A DNA stretch of 64,000 nt from Medicago truncatula (GCF_003473485.1 NC_053044.1:49082091-49146090); one strand, 5' to 3'; shown: positions 34,985 to 47,995, counted from the stretch's first letter. The notes: generated from the letters alone by a model not told the origin. Translations and numbers: made by a program.

Positions 34985-35110
34985 GTCCGTGAACTTATCT
35001 CAATTGATTGTGATATATGCAGAGATCGGAATTCGGACTTCAAATACTCACTTCTCCATATTTAAAATGTGTGATATTAAGCCACTACACAACTTGACAA
35101 GAAAATCATG
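34985..35110 (+). mobile_element. Diverged tRNA-derived SINE
   Basis: A decayed A box (GAACTTATCTCAATTGATTG) and B box (ATCGGAATTCGGACTTC) in tRNA-like spacing are followed by CTTCTCCATATTTAA, which matches the body of the SINE at 18,378 (CTTCTTCATATTTAA). It ends near TTGACAAGAAAA. Confidence 0.55.
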
Positions 35111-35221
35111 TTCCATATTACTACTATGTCATTATATTGAGTGAATTGTGGTTATAATTATGAATCGATAAAAATCAATTTTAAATCGTCACATATTACT
35201 CTTTAAAAAAAATCGTCACAT

Positions 35222-35758
35222 CCTTTCTCTCTCTCTCTCCTTTCTTTCCTTCTCGAATCCTAGCCGTCACTTCTTTCTTCTTCTTTTTGCTAGAGGGGTG
35301 ATTTAGGATCAAATTTTGACCCAAAATCACCCCTCTAACTCGTTTTTCTATTTCTCTTTTAAGTGATTTTCACATCTATTTCGTTTTTTATTTTGTGATT
35401 TCGTTGTCTTCGTGCTACGTTCGTTTTTTCGTCATATTTGTGCGACGTTGTTTGTCTTTCTTGTTTCTCTCAGGTATTTGATCGGTTCAGATTGTCAGAT
35501 CAGCTTCGATCCAGTGCAGATCCAATCAATGACTTTGGCGTCATCCACGTTGCAGATCCGGAGATATGGTTATCCCGGAGATTTAAATATAGTCGTATGT
35601 GTATGCATTTGTACCTTGCAATTTTATGCTATTAACATGGATGTTGTGAGCCTGTTTACAGATTCATCCTTTTTATTTTTAGCGAATTTACATTATATCG
35701 ATGTACTCTATCAATTTAAATGAATGAATATCATTTATTTTTATCAAAAAAAAAAAAA
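35222..35758 (+). mobile_element. Poly(A)-tailed retroposon of about 540 bp
   Basis: It begins in a CT-rich stretch (CCTTTCTCTCTCTCTCTCC) and ends in ATTTTTATCAAAAAAAAAAA. AATCGTCACAT occurs just before (35,211-35,221) and just after (35,759-35,769), as a target duplication would. There is no reverse-transcriptase coding; the frames inside are short. It may be an internally deleted LINE or a retroposed transcript. Further ATCGTCACA copies at 35,186 and 35,795 show the flank was already repetitive, which weakens the boundary call slightly. Confidence 0.6.
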
Positions 35759-35769
35759 AATCGTCACAT

Positions 35770-37900
35770 ACTACTCATTCAAAATAAAAAAAAATCGTCA
35801 CGTATCATTGCAGTAGTTATAAAAGAATCTTTTGGAAACCTCTGTTTGATAAAATGGGGGCTTTTTTTTGGTGGTGATAGACCGGGAATTCTAAACCATG
35901 TTGTTGATAGTTAATATTACAAAACTCATTATAGAATATTTTGTTACTACTTCAATCTTTCTATTATAAGATAAATTAACTTTTTAAATTTATTCAATAA
36001 ATAATACATATTGGATATTAATTTATTTTTTTGTTTATGATTTTAAATTGTATTTTTTCTTAAGATTTTAGGTTTGATTCTCTTCCATGGCAATTTGGAT
36101 GAATTAATTTAGTTTTTTAAACTCATTTTCGCTTATGTTATGAAGGAACCTAGGGAGAGTATGAAATGAAATTACTTCGCATAGTCAGTTCGCTAGCAAG
36201 CTAGCTAGGAGCAAAAGAAGTAGGGGAATATTTTTTTTTTTTTTAGCTTAGAAGTAGGGGAATATTCTTCAATAAAAAAGTAGGGGAATATTGATTTCCC
36301 ATTCAAAATCCTAATGATTTGGAATTCCAAAATTGCCAAAGTTTTCAATAATACTAATTGGTATAAATCGGCACGTTGTTAGGGAAGGTCCGTACATATA
36401 AAAATATATTTGTTAAAAGAGATCAACCTTTTAAATGAATTTTAATTATTTTGATAGGAATAATATATGTGGATGCGTGTGTGGATATCAAATATTTCGA
36501 TTTTCAATACTGACAGGCATTCACATATATTGAAATTCGAAATATTTGAAAATCGAAATATTGTAATATATAATATTTCTTTTTAAACATAAGATCATTT
36601 TCACCACAAAAAAAAACATAGGATCATTTTAAAACTACTTTTTTTTAAGGTATCATTTTATAACTACTAGATATTATATTTTGGTGTTATTAATTATTTA
36701 AAATAAACATTAATCGATTGATATTTTGAAATATTAATATACAGAATAGATAAACTTAATATTATTATTTTTTGACTAAAAGATAAACTTAATATATCAT
36801 CTAATCTTTTAATATTTGTGGAATTATTGCATTTATAATTCTTTTATTAAGATCGGAAGCTAATACTTAAAGGAACAATCATCATACTTTTAGGGACCCA
36901 AAATGAGAAATTATAATTAGAGAATAAGCTTAATTGGAAAATTGATGTTTTAATTTTAAGGGTGGAAAACTGATGTTTTGAACGGGGATGGATAAATTAA
37001 AAAGATGTGATCAAATCGGCCCTTGGAAAGTTTCTTAAGGTAGTCTAGGTTTGCCTTTTATCCTAAAGTGACAACAAAATATAATGGATCTTTCATGACT
37101 TGGATTTGAAAGTGTAATAATTTGGCTTATAAAGACCATACCGACTTGTGTAGTTTTGGTCAGATAATAAACCATATATACATTCCTAACGGCAACATAT
37201 GTACATAGTTATAGGATAACCATAATTCAAAAGTATATATGTAATAATGCATAAAATTTGTATATGAATATAAAAAATCCCCTTCAATCTTAATCTTGAC
37301 CGTGATTTGTCTAGACGTATACACGAATAATCCGCAGCAGCAATCAATGTTATTCTCATGTCACTTTTGTATTTGCATTACATACATATATGTACAGTAA
37401 TATATATTCTAGCTATATGGTATAGAGTAGCACATTTGTTTGTATATATTATTATGATTATGATATATAGTGAAAATGAAAGAAAACGATCTAAAATCTT
37501 GATTTGAGGAGATGGACGTGTAACGACACGTTCGATCCTTAAGCAAAACATGAAAGTATACGAATCTACCAATGGCACGTTTGTTTGAGAAATGAACACG
37601 ATTGCCTAGCTATTACGTAAGAAATTTTGTGTTCTTTCAATTGGATATTGATGCATATTTTTCATATGACGGTTTAATATCCTACCAAATGCTCCACGCA
37701 GAATGCAATATTATATATATTATATGATTCATGAAGTGAACTATACATAGCCTTTAGCATCCTCAATGCATCTAATGGGAGATGGATTGGTCCACAATTG
37801 TAAGTTTGCAACCAAGAGTACTGTTGATATGACGCATTTAGCTTTTTTGCTTTAAAAATGTCAATGACGTGTGTGTGGTTTTTGTGTGCATGTACCCATG
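35770..37900. other. Intergenic, no gene seen
   Basis: AT-rich; TATATA runs near 37,150-37,480. GTAGGGGAATATT repeats three times at 36,217-36,292. No coding signal. Confidence 0.5.
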
Positions 37901-38250
37901 GGATCGGAAATGAATTAATTATGGATTGTTAATGCATTTCATCATGTGTTTACGGGTCGGATTGGATCGGTTTTTGTCAAAATCTGTTACTTGTTCCAAT
38001 CAATTTTTATTCAATTGGATCGGAAATGAATTAGTTATGGGTTGTTAATGCATTTCATCATGTGTTTATGAGTCGGGTTGGATCGGTTTTTGTCAAATCT
38101 ATTACTTGTTCCAATCAATTTTTATTCAATTGGATCGGAAATGAATTAGTTATGGGTTGTTAATGCATTTCATCATGTGTTTATAAGTTGGGTTGGGTCG
38201 GTTTTTTGTCAAAATCTGTTACTTAATGATCTAATCAATTTTTATTATAT
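37901..38250. repeat. Tandem repeat, three copies of about 115 bp
   Basis: Units start GGATCGGAAATGAATTA at 37,901, 38,017 and 38,132. Each contains GTTAATGCATTTCATCATGTG and CAATCAATTTTTATTCAATT. Units 2 and 3 are most alike; unit 3 diverges in its last 40 bases. Confidence 0.85.
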
Positions 38251-38461
38251 AGACTAACAAACTAATAATCCAATGAAATCAAATTTCATTTTGATATTAA
38301 CCAATTTTAGAGATTTGACTATATATAATATCATATTTCTATTATAATTCACAATAAACTTAAACTACTGAAAATGTTCGATAATATATAATACAAGCTA
38401 AAGTAAAAAAAAAAAAACTAAAATAATAACAATAGCAATAAGAAATTATTCATATTATTTG

Positions 38462-39152
38462 ATGAAGTTATTTTAAGTGTCTATTTAGAGTAAATTTTTC
38501 GTTCCTATTTAACTGTCTTTTTAGTATTTTAAGGTTATGATTTGTCAATTACTTTGATCTTTTTCAATAAAATTAATTAATGCTATCTATTTGGAAAACG
38601 AAAGTTTGTTTTTTTTAAACAAAGTTTGATTCTTGTTTTCTTAAAATTTAACAATTTTTTTCCAAACAATAGTTTCAAAAAGAGTTAAAATTCTATAAAT
38701 AAGATGAGTAACAATTGTTAAAAATTTCAAGTGTGACTGTAACATTGGTTGAAGCCTTAACTTTGATTAAAAGAGTTGGAAGAAAGTTAATTTTTTCTTG
38801 ACTTTTGATTATTGTGAAGTTAGAATAATTTTTATATTGACTTAAAATAATTAAAAAGATGTGCACAATATTTAGAAAATTGACAATTGTTTGTTTGCTA
38901 TGATAGAGAAAGTGCGCAAAAAAATAGGAATTTGTTGGAGAAAAATATAATAACTGACAATTGTTTGTTACGGAAGAAAGATAACATATTAAATTTATTG
39001 AAAAGATAAAGTGTGTGCAAGAAAATAAGAATTTATTGGTGGATTAAAATGAAGGTATAATAGAAGAAAAAAAAAAGTGCAAAAATACACATCGCTATTT
39101 TTGTGTTGATTTTCTAAAAAGGCACTTAAAAGTTAAAAAGGAATAGAGGGAG
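38462..39152 (+). repeat. Long Stowaway-like element, dispersed copy
   Basis: It has the same interior and orientation as 17,589-18,301 (GTTCCTATTTAACTGTCTTT, GTGACTGTAACATTGGTTGA, ACACATCGCTATTTTT) and ends AATAGAGGGAG next to TA at 39,153. The left terminus is degraded. Confidence 0.7.
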
Positions 39153-40668
39153 TATTTTCTTTTTTAAAAAAATAAATTGAGTTAGCATAGGCTTGACAGT
39201 TTAATCTTACTTTAACATAATCATATGTTCTGGAAGTACAATTCAAATGATAAAATATTGAAAAAATATTTATTCTACCATAGGCTAGAACTTCCATTTC
39301 TCCACTTCTCTCCACTCAGTTTGTGTGAGTTTCACAACTAGACTATTTAAAAACGTAAAAACATAACTATTGATATAAATTTAATCAATAGTTGATATTG
39401 TTTACTACCAACATAATTCCACTTTCTACGACAGGTCTTATATGTTGAGCCAAGAGGGGGAGTCTCATTGGGTTAGATCATAACATTGTGCTAAGAGCAA
39501 CTATTCAAGCGAGTTGGTCATCTTCACAAAAACTTTAAGACATTAAGTTTATGAGTTCTCTCAATTATATGTTGTTCAACCTCAACTCTTTTATAATCAA
39601 ACGTGGAAAATCAACTCAGACACAACATTAAGACTCACACTTCAGAGAAGATGAAGGAATTATGGTGAAAGAGGTAGAAAATATAAAATTAAAAGAAATG
39701 GGAATTGAAGGAAAAAGAAAAAAAGAATGAAACATTTAAATATTTACATGGAGAAATTATCGAACGTTTTAAGTAGTTTAAGTTTATTGTGGTTCACCAC
39801 TTCATATACTTATATTGTGCAATCTATATGATATATATTGTGGTTCACCCTTTCATACTTAAATTCACAATCTCAAAAAATTATTTTATTACTCAAACTT
39901 CTATATTTTTTAGAGGAGAAAATTGCAAACTCTCAACTCAACTCTCACACAAATGCAATTTTTATAAGGATAAAATTGCAAATACTAGTTGTGAAAGGTA
40001 TTGATGAAGAAATATTCTGTTTTTCACAATTCCAAACCGAGGCATGATTATACATTGTGCAATTGTGAAGCAGACAAAGGAAGAAAAAAGTGTAGAAGAA
40101 TATTCACACGTGAAAGACAATAAGGAAGGTGTATATATTATGAGCATTTCATTATGAAATTTGAATTTTTATTACAATAATAAATATGTGATGTTTCAGT
40201 AGAGTACTTGATTGCTTACAAAATCATAACCCATATAGGTCTGAATCTCGTTGAGTACCCATCTTCTTCTTGTCCTTTTCAAGTAAAAGACACAAAAGAA
40301 GTGCTTAGTTACGTTACCCTCGTAAATGAGCCATCACGAAGCTTGCCAGATTGGTTAGTTTTAGTGTATGAATTGATAAAAATTGATTTTTGTTTAATAA
40401 TCAAAATTGAATTAAAATATGTATAAGGGTACTGCAACCTAAATAAATATAACGAAAACAGATCATGACCCTTGTTTGTAACAAAAAAAAATAATAATAA
40501 CGAAAACAAAAACAATCAAACTGACTTATTACTCTATTACACAATAACAGGCTGTCTTGTTAAGCTTCATAATATTTGTTATTTGTTTGATTTGTTTTTA
40601 TGATGCGTTAAGAATGTCTTGAGTTTGATGGCTGACTCGTTTTAATATTTTTGGCATATATCATTTTT
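39153..40668. other. Intergenic, no gene seen
   Basis: AT-rich; short frames without motifs. No promoter or splice context supporting a gene. Confidence 0.5.
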
Positions 40669-40765
40669 CGTTTTTTTTTAATGAGGTTTAAACCTCAAAC
40701 CTTGTATATAATATATATTATACATTGTTTCTACCAATTGAGTTAAACTCACGAGAACATATTAG
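40669..40765 (-). mobile_element. tRNA-like SINE fragment
   Basis: On the minus strand, GTGAGTTTAACTCAATTGGT (A box) and GGTTTGAGGTTTAAACC (decayed B box) precede an A tail (T run at 40,671-40,679). Flanking repeats are unclear. Confidence 0.55.
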
Positions 40766-42284
40766 AATTACTTACTTATTAGAATTACTTACTAATTACC
40801 TTGTATATAATATATATTTTTCGTTTTGAATCACTTACTTATTAGAATTATAGTTGGTGAGGTAGCAAGTTGGAGAGGATTGATTCTCTTTTTTGTTTTG
40901 AATTCCATTTTATTCATTTTTTTGAATATTTTTGCTTCTTTATTTCGATTATTTTAATATTTCAAGAATAAATAGAATAGAATAAAATTCATATTTTCAT
41001 CTAATCTATATGAATATCTAAATATAGAACTCAATGTGAACTTTCGAATATGATTTATTATCAGTTGAAATGCATGAATAGTGGACGAAGATCGTTCACA
41101 TGAATATACTTATTACTCTTTTTTTTTTTTTTTTTTTTATCACATTTTACAATATTTGTTTGTCTTAAATTTTTATCCTTTTAAAAATGTACAAAACCAT
41201 ATCGATTACTTGTTTTTTTATAAGATAAATAGAGCAAATCTAAACTCTTGCTAATAAGAGTTTTGCTAACTTGTGGCTTAAAGACATATATTAAAAAATG
41301 AAAAGTAAAAATTTTGTATTAAAAAAATTAAAATTTTGAAAAATTAAATACACGACTTTTATATTTATTTCCTTAACATCTATTTTATTGAGTTTTGAAA
41401 TTGTAAATTTAATATTTCTCTTTAAAAAGATCACTACGTTTAATCATTGACTAAATTAAATCATTCAATATTACCCATGGGTACCCAATTTCGAAATTTA
41501 AAATATCGCTAAATTTAATCATTGAGATTACGCTTGGGCACCCGGTTTCAATATTTTGTAATTGTCAACTTCATATTCCTCTTCAATTGTTTCGTTCAAT
41601 ATTATTTAAATTTAAGACGGTTACATTATATTTCGAAAATAGAGCGCAACATGCAACCTCGTGTGCATATGCACACGAATGTCCTACTAGTTTTCCATTA
41701 AAATAAAATGAGGTTGAGTGAGTTATACATGTTTGAAAAATTAACATGTGCTATGAAGACATAAATTAATTCATTTGGATTAAAATCATATGATGATCAA
41801 ATCAAATTAGCAGATATAATCAAACATACACACACATTTTACGGATTTTTATAGCCTAGGGCATATATTATGCCTTATCTAGACCATTAAGAAGTCAATG
41901 TTGATTAGTAATTTTGAATGAAAGAAGAAAAATCGTGACAAACACGAGATCATCATAACAACGTAAAATGTCAACTTTGATGAAGCAGACCTATTGATAG
42001 CTTATTATTGAATTGAAATGAACTTGTAATTCACATAGACTTGTAAGATACTGTTGGTTGTACATACAGCCTAATTAACACATTTCAACTAGGCATTGAA
42101 GTTGTTTGCCACAAATGCTGCTGCTATCAGAAGAAAAAATTATGACAAATAATTAAAGTGCTACACATGCTACCTTACCCCCTCTAATATTCCCAATAAA
42201 CACAGTCACATTTATATATCCAAACGATGGAGAAGGTTTGATAGACAAATTTTAAAATAAATTAAGCAAGGAAATTAAATTCAT
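40766..42284. other. Intergenic, no gene seen
   Basis: AT-rich; T run at 41,119-41,139. 41,640-41,692 ends with CACGAATGTCCTACTAGTT, which resembles a terminus of the TIR family at 16,251. The rest is the 3' flank of the bHLH gene. Confidence 0.4.
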
Positions 42285-44241
42285 TCAATTTAGTTGATAA
42301 GCCAGTTCTTGTTGGACCGTCCTTAATAGTCGATTCACAGCAGCCGCAATTTCATCCACACTATTCAGCTGACTCCCCTCCTCTACCTGCTCCAATCAAT
42401 TCATACCCAAAAAAACTCATAAATTAATTAACAAAATTACTTAACTTCTAATTAAAATTTCAAAAAAAATAAAAAAAAAACTAACCTTGATACTAACTGA
42501 GTAAAGAACCATATCATCGACCGTGGTAACATTAAGATGAAGAATGGTAAGCCTAAGATTTTGTAACCCAACAACAATCTTCATAAGTTGTCCTGGTTTT
42601 TTCTTGGATAGAATTTTCATGTTGGCATGACTATCTACCATTGTAACTTCAATGTCTGCAACAGCCCATTGTTTCTGTTCTTGGTAATTGTGTTGTTCCA
42701 TTGTGACGTTGTTGTTGTTGTTGTTGTTCTGAGTTGCACTTGTTGTGTACTGAGGAAAAGTGAAGAATTCAGCAAAAGGTGGTCCATTATTTAAGCCTAT
42801 GTTCTCGTTTGGTTCTTTCGTTTTCTTTTGGCCCCCCATAGACTGTAAATGTTGCTCTAACTCCTTCACAAAGTTTATTGCTCCTCCAATAATAGAAGCT
42901 TGGTCACCCTGTTTTTTCAATCAAATACACATCGAATTTTGTATTGTCATTTTCACTATAGTTACCATTTTAAGTCACGTAACAACTATTGTTTGCACAA
43001 AATTAGTATTGGAGAAGACATTGTAGATTCTTTTCTTTTTTTTGAAGGAAAAAAAAAAAGATTCTTTTAAAATGCATTACAAAAATAGATTGAATATTTT
43101 TTTAAAATTTTGAAAATGGTCCATTGCAAAAGAAATAAAATATTGTAAAAATATAGTTTTTCATTTTTCTAAATATGCATGCATTTTTTATATGCACTTG
43201 TTATGATAAAAGGTTATGGAGATATTTGATGTAATTAGACACGAACTCATACTATCCCTTTTTATGTACCAGTGTCATAATTTCACATTTAAGCTCTTAA
43301 AAAAATTAGGCTGTCTTTGAAAAATTATAGATAATTTACCAACAATCAATAAAAATGAACCATATAAATAAATAAGCAGATAGAGTAAAAATTAATTTGT
43401 GAGTACTTCCAAACAACCTAAAGTTCACCCAAAAATGACACTTCCATAGATTTGCATTTATATGTCCAATTTTTATTGAGTGTTAGCTAAATAGCCCACA
43501 ATTCTTTTTGTTAGCTTCCATCTTTCCTCTATCATAAGTAAAACAAACTATAAACAAATAAATATCATTTAACCTACCCACATACATTCAAAATGAAAAT
43601 TGAAGGGAAAAAAATGAAAATGTAATTAGAAAGTTAACGGGCCATAATTAAGTAAATTTAAAAAAATGAAAATGTGATTAGTTGAGAACTCATCTCATGT
43701 CATATCATGTTATGTCATGCTCATTATTTTGAATTGATTGATAACAAATAATTAATTAAAAAGAAACAAAATAATTAGTTAAATTGTGATTGAAACTGAC
43801 CCTTTGAACATAAGAAGAAGGCATCAAAGATCGAAGCACATTCAAGTACTCATTCATTTGTTTTCTTCGATTGCGTTCAACAGTAATATGAGTCATCCTT
43901 TGATTTTCAATCTCCTCTTTGTTCTTTGCACTCTTGATACGACGACGCTTTCTCCTACACGATGCTGTTACTGTAGCTTCCTCCATGGTGGAAGAAGGAG
44001 GTGCTGTGATAGTTTGATCAACGGTGCAGATTTCAGGAGAGGAAGAGTGTGAATATTCCCATTGATGATCCCAGTTTGCATGGAGATTTTGTTGTTCATT
44101 GTTGATGATTCCTAGGAGAACATTCTCTTGTTCTTCCGCATGAAGATGATCATAGTCATTATTCAAAGAGTTGAAGTAATTGTCTTTGTAACTATATGTG
44201 AATGGATCTTGTTGTGGGAAAACCACAGTTTCAAGAGCCAT
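42285..44241 (-). CDS. bHLH transcription factor, subgroup Ia (bHLH94/96-like)
   Basis: Three exons (44,241-43,801; 42,908-42,486; 42,386-42,285), phase 0 with GT-AG introns, give 321 residues. The acidic, Asn-rich N-terminus starts [16 protein letters not shown], which is typical of bHLH94/96/99 proteins. A basic stretch ([12 protein letters not shown]) precedes the bHLH domain at about 113-171: the basic region [17 protein letters not shown] keeps the His-Glu-Arg contacts for E-box DNA, and helix 2 is [20 protein letters not shown], split from helix 1 by intron 1. A run of seven Asn lies at 208-214. The C-terminal part, about 228-310 ([19 protein letters not shown] ... [13 protein letters not shown]), has the ACT-like dimerisation fold of this subgroup. 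It acts in the nucleus. The subgroup includes the stomatal regulators SPCH, MUTE and FAMA, but this member belongs to the less studied 94/96 branch. Confidence 0.93.
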
Positions 44242-44427
44242 TATTATTATTAATTTGTGACTAATCTAAAATTATTGAAGAGAGGGTAAAAAGTTGAAGG
44301 AGAAAAACTTTTAGAAAGAAATTATGAACATAAAAGTCCCAAACAAAAGTATTAGATACCCGAAAGAGAAAACAAAGTGACCCTTTTTAACATGGTATTG
44401 TTGTGTGAAGAAAGGTATGTACATGGG

Positions 44428-44437
44428 TTTTAAATAG
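44428..44437 (-). promoter_or_regulatory. Candidate TATA box of the bHLH gene
   Basis: On the minus strand, CCTATTTAAAACCC lies about 190 bases upstream of the ATG. This would give a leader of about 160 bases. Confidence 0.4.
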
Positions 44438-45191
44438 GATGTTTCAAAGTTTCAATCAACATACAAAGACAAAAAGCTACAGCCTATTGCACGTGAGGTT
44501 TCATTTGTAATTGTTATTGTAGACCAATTCCTTGACCATACCCAAAGGGAAAATGAAACATACACCAACGTATAGAGATAACTGACAGATAGATTCCCTT
44601 GCCACTTTATTCATTCCTTATAATTCCTACTAATAATTAAATCACCTTTCCTGCAATCCAATCCTTCTTAAAGTTTGATTTATGCCCAAATTAACCTTTA
44701 TAAAATCATTTAGGATGAATATTGTCTCCCATTTATAATTATAAAAATGTGTTTGGATTGGATGTGAGATTCTTAAATATTAGACATTTTGATCGTGATT
44801 AGATAAGTGTAACCTATACGTCTTGATTTTGATATCATCTTAAAGTTTGTGTTTGAACCTAATTCATCATTTACAAAATTGACTTAGTGTATGTTTGTTT
44901 TGGCACTAGGATAAATAGTAACTTACGTTTGGAGTGAAGCTCTGATTTGTAGCTTTTGACCAAATTGGCATCAAAACGCGAGAATGAATGATACAACATC
45001 AAACCAAACATACCATTATAAGATAATAATTTCCACCGCTTATAAAGAGATGTCCATGACATATTTCATCTAATGTATGATTCTGTGTAACAATGATCAA
45101 TATATATCGAGCAACTTTTTGGATGGACAAGTAGAGTTCTTTCCTCTCAACTAAATGTTCTCTATACAAGATAGTCCGCAAAAGTCTAATA

Positions 45192-45426
45192 CTCCCTCCG
45201 TCCCAAATTGTATGACGTTTTGGGCATTTCACACATATTAAGAAATGTAATTAATATTGTGTGGGAAAGAGATATTATAAGTTGTTTTACAAAATTGTCC
45301 TCAATAAATGATATGAGAAAGATAAATAAAGGAATTGAAAGAAGAGAGTAATAAACATTAATTTTTCATTGGTATTGTAGGACAAATATTTTTTCTAAAG
45401 TGACATACAATTTGGGATGGAGGGAG
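45192..45426. repeat. Complete Stowaway MITE with TA target duplication
   Basis: It starts CTCCCTCCGTCCCAAATTGT and ends with the inverted ACAATTTGGGATGGAGGGAG, flanked by TA on both sides (45,190-45,191 and 45,427-45,428). It is 235 bp and non-coding; ends and target fit Tc1/mariner-type Stowaway elements. A truncated relative is at 8712. Confidence 0.9.
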
Positions 45427-45429
45427 TAG

Positions 45430-46790
45430 CTTTTTGAAACTTTTCATGTTTTGAGTCTCTTACCGCTCGGACCAATCACTACATCTCGATAGACATGTCG
45501 GTTAATGTTTTTATTGAAATTGGTTATGTGTTTAATTAATTAGTCATGTTATTATTCACAAGGAGGAACATATTCGTTTCGTTCTCCAACAAAAACAATT
45601 CCCTATTCTCGTTTTATGCATTATATGCTTTGAAGGAGGATGATTGTCATTTTTAATCTATCATATAAAATAAATCAAACTTCAATCTCGTTCGTGAACA
45701 CGGTTTTGTGAATTCCACCATATTAAATTGTCCATGGAAAAGAATAATCAAACTATAGCTGAAAACAATTCAATAATGTAATCAAAGTTGTGCAAAACAA
45801 AAAATGGTTGGTTGGCATTGGCAACTTATCTATACTTTTTTGTTTTGTTGATAATAAACTTATCTAGCTAATACTCTACCATACTAGGTAATATACTTAG
45901 ATTAGATATACAAAATGAATCTTTTCTTCTCTACCACAGAGAAAGAATAATATAATTTTATCAAAAGAGATAATAGAGAATATAAGAAACTAATGCATGA
46001 TGAATTAAGAAACTATTAGGCTTAATGACAATGTGGTCCTTTATGAAGCAAGTGCAATTGCCATGCATATTTTTTATTGATCTTGTGTTAGTGTTAGTAG
46101 TAGTAGTTTCATCAAAGAAAAACAAAAAATAGTAGTTGTCACTTGTCACAAATTAATGTAGACTAATCAACATAAAAATTTAATAATTTATCAGCGTAGA
46201 TGTATGTGCCTCGATCTTGGTTCATTTTGTAATGATAATAATATGGTGATATAGGACATGAAAAAGAGAAAGAAGACGAAAAACTGGTGGATGAATCACA
46301 GATTGAGAGAAGTATCCTTTAACAGAACAAAAGGAGGTAGGAAGAAGAAAAAAAATAGACATAAAAAATTAAAGAACAGTAACAAAACATGCAAGTTCAG
46401 AAGTTGGACAAACAAGTTCAGAGGAATCCATGTGACCAGACACAGGGGCCATTTCGTAATCATCTACTATGAAGTGAACTCACTCGGTGCTTATCTCTAT
46501 ATTTCCCTTTCCCAAAGATTTTGTACTGTGTTTTCTCTTATTCTCAATTGAAGAAAGGAGTATGTACGTACTTTAATATTTCATCTAATGTAAATGTGAG
46601 TATCTTAATTTAATTTTACATTCTCCATGGCTAGTACCATATGCTGCTTGAGTGTATGTTTCGTTCACTTTGAAGGGATCAAAATCGACGGTAGAAATGT
46701 TATATTGATTTTGATGTGTTTGATTGTTTTAAAGTAGATTTGGTGTATCTTTGGTTTCCCGTTTGCAACACACAATAACACGTTTGTACA
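45430..46790. other. Intergenic, no gene seen
   Basis: A Lys/Arg-rich plus-strand frame at 46,258-46,551 (97 codons) arises from an A-rich stretch and has no family motif or promoter. The rest is AT-rich. Confidence 0.45.
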
Positions 46791-47499
46791 CTTTTCGATT
46801 TGTTTTGTCGTGATTCTCAGAAACTTCAAATACTAACTTCTACGCTAACGTGGTTTTTTACCGTGATTTCTATCAAACTCCGTTTTTCAAAAGCAATACC
46901 AAACAGACACTTGGTTTTATTTGTAGAAGAGCACTGCTATATGCAGCGAACGTTTTTAATCCCGAATTGTCCCGAGATACAAATGTCAAAATTATATAGG
47001 CTGGTCAAACTTGAAAGAAGTTTCTTAAGCGGAAATCAGGGATGCACGTGCTTATCATAACCAATGGTTGTCTGTCGCTATGCTTCACGAAGTTGTTTCT
47101 CGGGATAAACAACATTTTCCTTTGTAGAATTGAGTTTGCGTGAAGTTAAATGAATGTTTGGGTTTATTTCTAGAAGGACAAAAATTGAAAATAGATTTTG
47201 GCAATGTCTTAGTTAGTCTTCCTCGTATGATTCTAGATTTTGATTGTAGCAATTTTATTAGCAATGAAAATCATCTCTCCAATAAAGGACAACCTTTTTT
47301 GACGAGTACTATTTTTAGTAAAAGTGTTCAAGATATGTTCAAATGAAGATTGACGTAATCTCAAGACAAAAAACGATTTTTGTGTGTTTGCAAGCAGCAC
47401 ATGCTTATGATTTTCTTATAGTTATCCATAATGACGAATTAGGTCAACAAACGTCACCAGTAGAATATCATACTATCATCAGATAAGACCTCATGATTA

Positions 47500-47995
47500 T
47501 ATTATTTTCTATTGATAAAGTGTGTCCGTTTGTCGTATGGCGTGTCTAGATACGTTTGGAGAGTATGCAATTCATTGTAATCAGCTTCCCGACTTCAAAT
47601 ACATGCATGACTTTGTTATGGATGTCCTTTTTGATATATTCAGGGGGCGAGAGGGTATTTGTGAAGACAAAGACACCTATGAACTTCTTGTGTTACTCAC
47701 TTGATGGAAGATCGACACTTAGGCAAGTAGATGTTAAGGTATACAAGTTGGTTGGGGGAAAACATGCATATGTAAATTTAACCGGAGTTTTACAACTTGT
47801 GAGATTGGGGATCGAGGCTTGTATGGTGGGACATACAGCATTCAAGGCCACGTCAAGCAAAGTGACCAAGCATAAGAAAACGTGTTCTGACAATCAACAT
47901 GTTCTGACAATCAACATGTTCTATACCATCTGCGTTTGACACTTTTGACTTCTTAACACTAGATGTTGTAGACCTTCTACATCGAAGACATACTA
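47500..47995 (+). mobile_element. Broken fragment of a legume reverse-transcriptase-associated element
   Basis: The translated stretch contains LDTFGEYAIHC, DGRSTLRQVDVKVYKLVGGK, HAYVNLTGVLQLV and KVTKHKKTCSDNQHV. These resemble the C-terminal region of a repeated legume protein family related to reverse transcriptases (from memory: GDHAVHC, GRSTLRPADVLVF, GGKHACVDLTG, KHEKAC, NQHVF). The copy is an old, broken remnant. An 18-base phrase GACAATCAACATGTTCT is doubled near 47,889-47,923. No ends were found. The family name is not certain. Confidence 0.6.

Noticed and set aside
37901-38250. CRISPR-like array
   Set aside because: Units of 115 bp run directly head to tail with no unique spacers, in plant DNA; an ordinary tandem repeat.
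46258-46551. Lys/Arg-rich 97-codon frame as a basic protein gene
   Set aside because: It comes from an A/G-rich stretch; composition alone explains it and no family is recognised.
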